DNA of 6,665 nt from HB2-32-21 sp041603535 (GTDB lineage Bacteria > Pseudomonadota > Gammaproteobacteria > Pseudomonadales > Porticoccaceae): contig JBFIEE010000091.1 in NCBI GenBank assembly GCA_041603535.1, forward strand, positions 1-6,665. The letters are read 5' to 3'. A program made the position numbers and the translations under genes. The notes below the pieces were generated by a model that worked only from the letters and a program-made list of their open reading frames with translations, was not told where the DNA came from and did not search any database. Below are positions 1 to 5,831 of the stretch, in pieces (within the stretch, counting starts at the first letter, position 1; each line of letters starts with the position of its first letter).

Positions 1-13
1 GGGCGTAACGAAA

Positions 14-2155
14 CTATTTATGATCTCCCTGCCCACCTCCGGTGACAAGCCGTGGCTGGTTTCCTCTGCTGCTTATCTCGATGTAATCAATTAACAGTTG
101 ACCGGCCTCACTTAACAAGGGGTCAGCTTTATCCGGTTGACATACGGCATCTTCCGTGTCGTCTTTTGAATCGCGAAGTTTCTGTAATTCAGCATACGAT
201 GTAAAAGGTTTTAGGGCCTGCCTCTGGCGGCGTTTGTTCTCGATCAGCAGTAAAGCGTCTTCACGTTCCTTCTGTAATTGCTCGCGAGCAGCCTTGTTCA
301 AGGTCAGTTCAACGATGTCCCTTTGTTGCTTGATAAGGCCGATTTCATCGAGCATAAACTTCCAGTCGGGATCTTTTAAAATTCGGCGTTCATGCCGCGC
401 ATGCAATTCTACGAGCAAGGCGTTTAGGTCACCGTGATGCGCATGCCTAACCCCGTGAATATTGTCCCAGGGCAGGGCGTGTGGCTCGCTGCTCTCGCCA
501 ATATCATCCTCGTCGTAATAGGAGGGGAAGGTGATATCAGGAATGACACCACGATGTTGAGTGCTGTCGCCAGACACGCGGTAGAATTTTGATTCAGTAA
601 ATTTTAGTTGTCCCTGTTTTAAAGGCGCCATGACCTGAACAGTTCCTTTGCCAAAACTGGCACTCCCCAGAACGAGACCGCGGCCATAATCCTGAATGGC
701 ACCGGCAAAAATCTCGGACGCCGAGGCACTTAATCGATTGATCAGTACGACCAGAGGGCCGTCATAAAAGGGCAACCGTCGTGAACGCTGATCTCGGGAT
801 ATTCGATCATTCGCGTGCCTGATCTGTACCACGGGGCCGGGATCAATAAATAAGTCAGTGAGCGCAGTAGCCTCTAGCAAAGAACCGCCACCGTTATCGC
901 GGAGATCGAGAACAATCCCCTGAACATTCTCTTGTTGCAACTTAATGAGCAGTTTCTGGACATCTCGCGTAGTGCTTTTGAAATCTGGATCACGGTTCCG
1001 ATAAGCTTCAAAGTCCATGTAGAACGCTGGAATTTTAATGACGCCTACGCGGATTTTTCGATCCCCATCGGGTATTTCAATGACATCACTTTTAGCGGCC
1101 TGTTCTTCAAGTTTGACTTTGTCCCGAACAATATTAATGACGGTACTTTTGGCCGCTGCTTCGCTGGTGCCGTGAATGATCTCAAGGCGAACCTGGGTGC
1201 CTTTTTTTCCGCGGATTAACGCAACCACGTCATCAAGTCGCCAGCCAATCACATCGACCATGCCTCCCTTGTCACCCTGAGCAACACCGACGATTTTGTC
1301 GCCAGCGCGTAAACTGGCCTCCTTATCAGCAGGGCCGCCAGGTACGACACTGACAATTTTGGTGAATTCGTCTTCGCTTTGCAGCACGGCACCTATACCT
1401 TCAAGCGACAGCGACATCGCTATGTTGAAGTTTTCAAGTGTGCGTGGCGACAGGTAGTCTGTGTGCGGGTCATACAATCCCGTTAACGCATTAACGAAAA
1501 ACTGGAACGCATCTTCACTGTCCTGCTGCTCCAGTTGGTGTAGCTGATTCTGGTAGCGTTTTATTAACAGGCTACGTGCTGCCGACGGGTCCTTGCCGGA
1601 AAGTTCAAGCCTGAGCAGGGCATCTTCCATCCGCTTGCGCCAGTATTCGCTGGCTTCCACCTCGGAACCTGGCCACTGGCGCAGTTTGTTATCCAGTGGC
1701 AAGGATTCATTATTGTCAAAATCGAACACGTAATCGCTTTCTAGCAGGGCAACGTTAGCGTTGAGACGATTTTCCATACGGGTGCGGAACAGGTTAAATA
1801 TGGTAAATCCGGGGGTAAGGTCGGCTGCTAACAACGCGTCATCGAGCGACAGTTTTAACGAGGACAGTTCATCGATATCCGCTTGCAGAAAGTAACTTTT
1901 TGATGAGTCGAGATTGTCCAGGTAGTTATCGAAAAGACGAGCGGATAGATCGTCATTGATATTTTGTTTCCGGTAATGATGCTCGGATAGTTTCTCCACA
2001 ATCTCCCGTGCCGTTTGGGACTGAGCTGCAGTCTGCTCCAACGGGGCCAGCGCCCAACACGTCGTGCCGACGAAAAAACTTAACAACACCAGATAAAGTT
2101 TTGTTTGCATGCTTTGTATGTATGACAACTTCATATCCTTGACGAATAGACCCAT
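14..2155 (-). CDS. prc: Tail-specific (C-terminal processing) periplasmic protease Prc/Tsp
   Basis: This 713-residue protein is a serine endoprotease of the S41 family. In relatives it acts in the periplasm, trimming or degrading proteins with exposed nonpolar C-termini, including peptidoglycan hydrolases and penicillin-binding protein 3 in E. coli. Visible in order: a hydrophobic signal segment at about residues 18-36 (YLVLLSFFVG, cleavage likely after CWALA); the N-terminal Tsp helical domain (about 40-235); a PDZ domain (about 250-330, SLEGIGAVLQ to LRAGDKIVGV); the S41 core (about 365-545); and a charged C-terminal domain (about 560-700). By the known E. coli spacing, the catalytic residues are Ser478 in SASASEI, Lys503 in FGKGTVQ and Asp489 in QDYGRG, all present, so the enzyme should be active. 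E. coli Prc is about 682 residues, and the extra length is mostly N-terminal. The start is uncertain: ATGs also lie at residues 8 and 16, none has a well-spaced Shine-Dalgarno, and starting at residue 16 would give the most typical signal peptide. The family call is very firm. Confidence 0.97.
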   Translation of the reverse strand: MGLFVKDMKLSYIQSMQTKLYLVLLSFFVGTTCWALAPLEQTAAQSQTAREIVEKLSEHHYRKQNINDDLSARLFDNYLDNLDSSKSYFLQADIDELSSLKLSLDDALLAADLTPGFTIFNLFRTRMENRLNANVALLESDYVFDFDNNESLPLDNKLRQWPGSEVEASEYWRKRMEDALLRLELSGKDPSAARSLLIKRYQNQLHQLEQQDSEDAFQFFVNALTGLYDPHTDYLSPRTLENFNIAMSLSLEGIGAVLQSEDEFTKIVSVVPGGPADKEASLRAGDKIVGVAQGDKGGMVDVIGWRLDDVVALIRGKKGTQVRLEIIHGTSEAAAKSTVINIVRDKVKLEEQAAKSDVIEIPDGDRKIRVGVIKIPAFYMDFEAYRNRDPDFKSTTRDVQKLLIKLQQENVQGIVLDLRDNGGGSLLEATALTDLFIDPGPVVQIRHANDRISRDQRSRRLPFYDGPLVVLINRLSASASEIFAGAIQDYGRGLVLGSASFGKGTVQVMAPLKQGQLKFTESKFYRVSGDSTQHRGVIPDITFPSYYDEDDIGESSEPHALPWDNIHGVRHAHHGDLNALLVELHARHERRILKDPDWKFMLDEIGLIKQQRDIVELTLNKAAREQLQKEREDALLLIENKRRQRQALKPFTSYAELQKLRDSKDDTEDAVCQPDKADPLLSEAGQLLIDYIEISSRGNQPRLVTGGGQGDHK

Positions 2156-2162
2156 GGGATGT

Positions 2163-2251
2163 GCAGGATCAGCGGCCCTGGAGCGCCTTGGACCGCGCGC
2201 AAGCAGGATAATTCGCTAGGGCACATTGTGTCACATCCAGCGGCAGGATCA
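2163..2251. repeat. Three GCAGGAT words spaced exactly 40 bp apart
   Basis: GCAGGAT begins at 2163, 2203 and 2243. The first and third copies extend to GCAGGATCA, and a weaker GCAGGAA follows at 2253. The bases between the copies are not alike, so this is not a tandem duplication of a 40-bp unit. All copies sit between the putative prc -10 box and the prc start, so they would fall in the leader or core promoter. They could be sites for a regulator, seen on the prc strand as ATCCTGC, or chance. I know of no regulator with this site. Confidence 0.3.
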
Positions 2252-2258
2252 TGCAGGA

Positions 2259-2287
2259 ATTATATATTTAACATAATATACATTATG
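2259..2287 (-). promoter_or_regulatory. Possible prc promoter in an AT-rich island
   Basis: Read on the minus strand, a perfect TATAAT lies at 2264 down to 2259, inside a strongly AT-rich stretch (about 2258-2285) that contrasts with its surroundings. The hexamer 17 bases upstream (CATAAT, 2287-2282) is a poor -35, so the call rests on the -10 and its position. Transcription from here would leave a leader of roughly 95 bases before the first prc ATG. The stretch also starts where the neighbouring headless open frame stops (2283), so it may simply mark the edge of that insertion. Confidence 0.3.
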
Positions 2288-2663
2288 CGCTATTGGATTT
2301 TGGCGGTGCTGGGATCGAGACCAGGTCTGCTGCGGTCTCGCAGGCTACTTGTAACGCTCTGACCCCACCAATACCTGACACATTGTCACTGAGGTGCTGG
2401 AAGGTAATCCGAGGATCTGTCACACCGTACAGAGGCATAACCAGGCGAACCGGATCCCAAAAGTATCGATACGATAGCTGGTTGTAATACAGCCGACCGC
2501 CGCGAATCTCCCAATCCTTCCAGCCAAAGCGACACAGGGTGCCCCGGGTGGATAATATGAGCCGGGTTGCCCATTTGGGTGCGCCGTCGTGACACCATCG
2601 ATACCAGGTCCGCTGAGAGATATCACAGAGATCAATGCAGGCAGCTATCGACAGCCCGGCAAG
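2283..2663 (-). pseudogene. Headless open frame, phage/plasmid-type small HTH protein (possibly DUF3653-like)
   Basis: Reading the minus strand from 2663 gives 126 uninterrupted codons ending at TAA (2285-2283), with no ATG, GTG or TTG before residue 76. The frame begins directly after a TAG that belongs to the adjoining EAL sequence. Numbering from 2663, residues 9-36 look like a helix-turn-helix (CDISQRTWYRWCHDGAPKW). A tryptophan- and aromatic-rich block follows (FGWKDWEIRGGRLY at 46-59, YRYFWDPVRLVMPLYG at 65-80), then a low-complexity tail (SIPAPPKSN). From memory, the TWYRW and GWxxWxxxxGxLY patterns recall short phage or plasmid DNA-binding proteins of the DUF3653 kind, but I could not check this. 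The 3' end looks natural and the 5' end is missing, so I read it as a truncated gene. A noncanonical start cannot be excluded. The gap to prc is 127 bases, on the same strand. Confidence 0.55.
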
Positions 2664-2991
2664 CTATTCTTCGCTGGCGTACCTGATGCGATTCCCGCTC
2701 GACACCTTGAAAATTGACCGCGCATTCGTCAGGGATATTGTGACCGGGGCCAATGATAGAACTATCTCATCGGCCATCACATCGCTGGGCCAGAACCTCG
2801 GCATGAAAGTCGTTGCCGAAGGCGTGGAAACGCAACAACAACTTGTGCTGCTTCGCGACTTCGGTTGCGATATTGCCCAGGGCTTTTTGTTTGCTAAGCC
2901 GATGCCGGAGCACAAAGCATTTGAATGCCTGCAAACTATTATTGCGGCCGGGGGTATCGGTCTTGATGGTAACCACCTGCTACAGCAATAG
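2635..2991 (+). pseudogene. Truncated EAL-domain (c-di-GMP phosphodiesterase) remnant, C-terminal half
   Basis: Full EAL domains of about 240 residues hydrolyse cyclic di-GMP to pGpG. Here only the second half survives. Counting from the ATG at 2635, clear homology starts at residue 11 (YSSLAYLMRFPLDTLKIDR, from about 2664) and runs through AEGVETQQQLVLL (61-73) to DIAQGFLFAKPMP (79-91), then a short tail to the TAG at 2989-2991. Lys26 (KIDR), Glu62 (AEGVE) and Gln82 (AQGF) are kept. The EAL signature itself, the metal-binding Asn and the Glu of the LEITE-type motif, and the DDFGTG loop are all absent, so the product could not be a phosphodiesterase. The first 10 codons overlap the antisense frame at 2283-2663 and are probably not EAL sequence. 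The ATG has only a weak GAG four bases upstream. Any GGDEF, PAS or membrane module the parent carried is gone. Confidence 0.9.
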
Positions 2992-3168
2992 TTATTTATT
3001 CATCACTTTCCCGAAAACGTCACCTACAGCGCCCTACCTTGCATTTACAGGAGCTGACAAAGCGCTCAGGCCATGCTAGATTCTCCACGCTAATTGACTG
3101 ATATAGCCGATTCTGCGAACGAGGTAGTGTCTTCGGTACGCTATTATTCAGTCTGTTACATCCACTTC

Positions 3169-3182
3169 GACCACCCGTGGTC
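3169..3182. promoter_or_regulatory. Perfect 14-bp palindrome upstream of the alcohol dehydrogenase
   Basis: GACCAC-CC-GTGGTC is a perfect inverted repeat with a 2-bp centre, ending 40 bases before the dehydrogenase ATG. Its size and symmetry suit a dimeric repressor or activator site, although no regulator gene is next to it. It lies in the 231-base gap 2992-3222. In the same gap I see a TTGACT at 3094-3099 and a TATTAT at 3142-3147, but they are too far apart to form one sigma-70 promoter, so no promoter is called. Confidence 0.35.
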
Positions 3183-3210
3183 AGTCAAGCCAATGAAACT
3201 ATAAACAGCC

Positions 3211-3216
3211 AAGAGG
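3211..3216 (+). promoter_or_regulatory. Ribosome binding site of the alcohol dehydrogenase
   Basis: AAGAGG lies six bases before the ATG at 3223. This good Shine-Dalgarno match at normal spacing supports that start. Confidence 0.7.
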
Positions 3217-3222
3217 TCAGGC

Positions 3223-4314
3223 ATGAAAGCAAAAGCGGTAGTATTAACCGGGCAAAACGAGTACTCAGTCAGAGAAATTGAGCTCGATGCACCGCAAGCC
3301 AATGAAGTGCGAATTCGCATGGCCGCAACCGGACTCTGTCAGTCAGACATGTCTGTGATCAATGCGAAATTGCCGATGCCCATGCCGATCGTACTCGGCC
3401 ATGAGGGCGCGGGAGTCGTCGAAGAAATCGGGGCCAATGTAACTAATGTCAAAGTTGGCGACCATGTTATTACCTCCTTTATTCCCATGTGTGGCGAGTG
3501 TTATTTCTGCCTGCACCAGGAGCCCTGGTTGTGTACGGCGACTGACATCTTCAGCGGCATGCAGCCCGACGGCACCAGCCGGGTAAAACTGGACGGTAAA
3601 TATATCGGTGCTTTTGCAGCCCTCGGCAACATGGCTGAGCAGGTGGTGTGTCCGGCCATGTGCGTGGTGCCCATTGACAAGAAGTACGATCTAAAAGCAG
3701 CTGCACTGGTCGGCTGCGGCGTCATGACGGGTGCCGGCGCGGCCCTCAATACGGCGCAAGTTAAGCCCGGTAGCAGCGTAGCGGTGTTTGGCTGCGGTGG
3801 TGTTGGCCTTTCGGCCTTGCAAGGTGCCAAAATTGCCGGTGCGAATCCACTGATCGCCGTTGACCTGAACGATGCCAAGCTGGAGGCGGCCCGAGACTTT
3901 GGCGCCACCCATACCGTCAATGCAAGCAGTGACCCCGTCGCACAAATCATGGAAATCACTGGAGGCATCGGTGTTGATTACGCTTTCGAGGTCATTGGTT
4001 ATCCGGCCGTAGCGGCGCAGGCCTATGCGGCTACCCGTCGCGGCGGTACGACCTGCATGGTGGGCGCTGGCAGTCCTCAGGACGAATACAAGTTCAGCGC
4101 ACTGGAAATGCCACTGTCTTCGAAGAAAGTCTGTGGCTGTATCTACGGCAGCACCAATGCCAAGGTGGATTTTGCCAAACTGCTCAGTTTCTATGAAACC
4201 GGACAGCTCGATCTCGACAGAATGTGCTCACGAACCTACAGCATCGACGAAGTGCATCAGGGCTTTGACGACTTGGTAGCGGGTCGTAATATTCGCGGCA
4301 TAATTGTCTATTAA
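3223..4314 (+). CDS. Zinc-dependent alcohol dehydrogenase (MDR superfamily, class III-like)
   Basis: This 363-residue oxidoreductase should interconvert an alcohol and its aldehyde with NAD(H). The catalytic zinc ligands are visible as Cys39 (GLCQSD), His60-Glu61 (GHEGAG) and Cys165 (VGCGV), with Ser41 as the likely proton-relay residue. The structural zinc loop is complete: Cys90, Cys93, Cys96 and Cys104 in the canonical 2-2-7 spacing. The Rossmann motif GCGGVG is at 190-195, and Asp214 (AVDLND) at the end of the next strand favours NAD over NADP. Length fits the family. It lacks the extra loop before GHEGAG that FrmA-type S-(hydroxymethyl)glutathione dehydrogenases carry, so I do not call it frmA despite the glutathione gene nearby. 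It looks closer to the NDMA-dependent or aryl/general alcohol dehydrogenase branch, and its substrate cannot be read from sequence. The start is supported by AAGAGG six bases upstream. It appears monocistronic, ending at a terminator shared with the convergent gor. Confidence 0.93.
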   Translation: MKAKAVVLTGQNEYSVREIELDAPQANEVRIRMAATGLCQSDMSVINAKLPMPMPIVLGHEGAGVVEEIGANVTNVKVGDHVITSFIPMCGECYFCLHQEPWLCTATDIFSGMQPDGTSRVKLDGKYIGAFAALGNMAEQVVCPAMCVVPIDKKYDLKAAALVGCGVMTGAGAALNTAQVKPGSSVAVFGCGGVGLSALQGAKIAGANPLIAVDLNDAKLEAARDFGATHTVNASSDPVAQIMEITGGIGVDYAFEVIGYPAVAAQAYAATRRGGTTCMVGAGSPQDEYKFSALEMPLSSKKVCGCIYGSTNAKVDFAKLLSFYETGQLDLDRMCSRTYSIDEVHQGFDDLVAGRNIRGIIVY

Positions 4315-4364
4315 GTAAGGACTTCGTGGCCCTGGTTCAGGATTCCAGGGATCTTGACCGAACG

Positions 4365-4393
4365 AAAAAGGCTGCTGAAAAGCAGCCTTTTTT
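4365..4393. terminator. Bidirectional intrinsic terminator between the alcohol dehydrogenase and gor
   Basis: A perfect 12-bp stem (AAAAAGGCTGCT, 4365-4376; AGCAGCCTTTTT, 4381-4392) closes a GAAA tetraloop and runs into a T tract (4388-4393). On the minus strand the same hairpin ends in five T's, so it can stop both the dehydrogenase transcript (stop codon 50 bases upstream) and the gor transcript (stop codon about 70 bases upstream). A second, weaker hairpin without a T tract lies just before it (CCCTGG 4330-4335, CCAGGG 4345-4350). Confidence 0.92.
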
Positions 4394-4462
4394 ATCGCTT
4401 GTTTTTTATTGACCGTCTTGTGTTGAGTGTCCTCTATTGAGTATTAGACGATTGCTCGATGA

Positions 4463-5827
4463 TTATCCGGTGACCGCTGTTCGCATCGTCACGAACTCTT
4501 CAGCCGCGGTCGGATGGATCCCTACGGTAGCATCAAAATCACCTTTGGTAGCGCCCGCCTTTATCGCCACCGCGAAACCCTGAATAATTTCCCCTGCCCC
4601 CTCGCCCAGCATATGGCAGCCAACGACTCTGTCTGTCTCGGTATCCACGACCAGCTTCATCAGCACGTTTTCACCGGTATCTCCCAGGGAATGTTTCATT
4701 GGCGTAAATTCTGATCGATAAATATCGACTTTGGTAAAACGTTGCCGCGCCTGCTGCTCTGTATAACCTACCGTACCCAGGTTGGGTTGACTGAACACCG
4801 CTGTCGGAATGAACTCATAGTTCATGACGCCCTTGCCGCCTCTGAACAAATTATCGGCAAGGAGCATGCCTTCGTGAATGGCTACAGGTGTCAGCGCCAC
4901 ACGACCAATGACATCACCGATCGCGTAAATAGAAGGCTCATGGCTTTGAAAGTGATCATCGACAAGTATTGCACCATGCTGATCCAGCGCAACCGCTGTG
5001 TTATTCAGTCCCAGACTCTCCGTATTGGGTGTTCTTCCAGTCGCGTACATCACCAGCCCTGTGGTCAATGTCTGGCCACTAGAGAGTGTTGAACGCAGTG
5101 CTCCGTTGGCCTCCTCGTCTATACGCTCGATCTCGGTGTCAAAGTGCAAATGTATACCCTTGGCCGCCATCTCTTTTGCCAGAATTTCCCGTAGATCCTG
5201 ATCAAACTCTTTCAAAAAGAGTGACCCCCGATAGACCAGATGGGTTTCTACCCCCAGGCCATTAAATATCCCGGCAAATTCAACGCTGATATAGCCACCG
5301 CCGACAATCGCAATCGCCGGGGGTAGACGCTCGAGAAAAAATGCCTGATCCGAGGTAATAACAAGTTCTGCACCGGGAAAATCCGGCACAAACGGTTTGC
5401 CGCCAGTACAGACGAGAATATGGCGACTGGTGATGCGTTTACCGTCAATCGATATTTCATGAGGACCTTCGACTACGGCCCTGTCTCGATATAGCACCAC
5501 CCCGGCATTGTCCAGCAGTTTGGCGTAAATGCCGTTCAGGCGTTCAATTTCGGCATTCTTGTTGCGCAGCAGTGTCGCCCAGTCAAATGTTGTTTCGGGG
5601 ACATGCCAGCCAAAATTCCCCGCAGTTGTAAAGTCGTCCCTGAATGCGGATGCGTAAACGAACAACTTTTTGGGCACACAACCGACATTAACGCAGGTGC
5701 CACCCAGGTATTGCTGCTCCGCAATTGCGACCCGGGCTCCGTACTGGGCGGACATGCGTGCGGCCCGGACACCACCGGAACCAGCGCCTATCACAAACAG
5801 GTCATAGTCGTACTTGCTATCTGCCAC
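4463..5827 (-). CDS. gor: Glutathione-disulfide reductase
   Basis: This 454-residue cytoplasmic flavoenzyme reduces oxidised glutathione (GSSG) to two GSH using NADPH. The N-terminal FAD motif GAGSGG is at 14-19, and the redox disulfide is Cys45-Cys50 (GGTCVNVGCVPKK). The NADPH Rossmann motif GGGYISVEFAG is at 176-186, followed by Arg200 and, six residues on, Lys206 where E. coli has Arg204; both could bind the 2'-phosphate. The second FAD motif YAIGDV is at 301-306. The C-terminal dimer interface carries the catalytic pair His438-Glu443 (HPTAAEEFVTMR). The pattern around the NADPH site and the C-terminus fits the plant/rhizobial-type subfamily more than E. coli Gor. Translation starts at GTG (5827-5825), because GAGAGG lies seven bases upstream and no in-frame ATG occurs before residue 25. 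It is four bases downstream of cysG and surely co-transcribed with it. Confidence 0.97.
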   Translation of the reverse strand: MADSKYDYDLFVIGAGSGGVRAARMSAQYGARVAIAEQQYLGGTCVNVGCVPKKLFVYASAFRDDFTTAGNFGWHVPETTFDWATLLRNKNAEIERLNGIYAKLLDNAGVVLYRDRAVVEGPHEISIDGKRITSRHILVCTGGKPFVPDFPGAELVITSDQAFFLERLPPAIAIVGGGYISVEFAGIFNGLGVETHLVYRGSLFLKEFDQDLREILAKEMAAKGIHLHFDTEIERIDEEANGALRSTLSSGQTLTTGLVMYATGRTPNTESLGLNNTAVALDQHGAILVDDHFQSHEPSIYAIGDVIGRVALTPVAIHEGMLLADNLFRGGKGVMNYEFIPTAVFSQPNLGTVGYTEQQARQRFTKVDIYRSEFTPMKHSLGDTGENVLMKLVVDTETDRVVGCHMLGEGAGEIIQGFAVAIKAGATKGDFDATVGIHPTAAEEFVTMRTAVTG

Positions 5828-5831
5828 TTCA

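Noticed and set aside
2316..2340. Inverted repeat CGAGACC / GGTCTCG with an 11-base loop
   Set aside because: It lies inside the 3' part of the minus-strand open frame, has no T tract on either strand, and can be chance within coding sequence.
2611..2652. Possible degraded upstream EAL sequence (LRDITE resembling LEITE; AID resembling the start of AIDDFGTG) before the clear EAL remnant
   Set aside because: The matches are short, in different frames, and would need large internal deletions. The same bases are better explained as the uninterrupted minus-strand frame 2283-2663.
2283..2991. A complete insertion sequence or integrated element between prc and the dehydrogenase
   Set aside because: I see no transposase or integrase, no terminal inverted repeats and no flanking target duplication, only two gene fragments.
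3501..3968. 155-codon minus-strand open frame
   Set aside because: It lies wholly antisense within the well-supported alcohol dehydrogenase, has an alanine/proline-rich composition typical of a shadow frame, and shows no motif.
3223..4314. Calling the dehydrogenase frmA (glutathione-dependent formaldehyde dehydrogenase) because gor is next door
   Set aside because: The loop before GHEGAG typical of FrmA is missing, and gor is convergent behind a strong terminator, not in the same operon.
4742..5092. 116-codon plus-strand open frame, and similar frames antisense to prc, gor and cysG
   Set aside because: They are shadows of strongly recognised genes and have no recognisable protein features.
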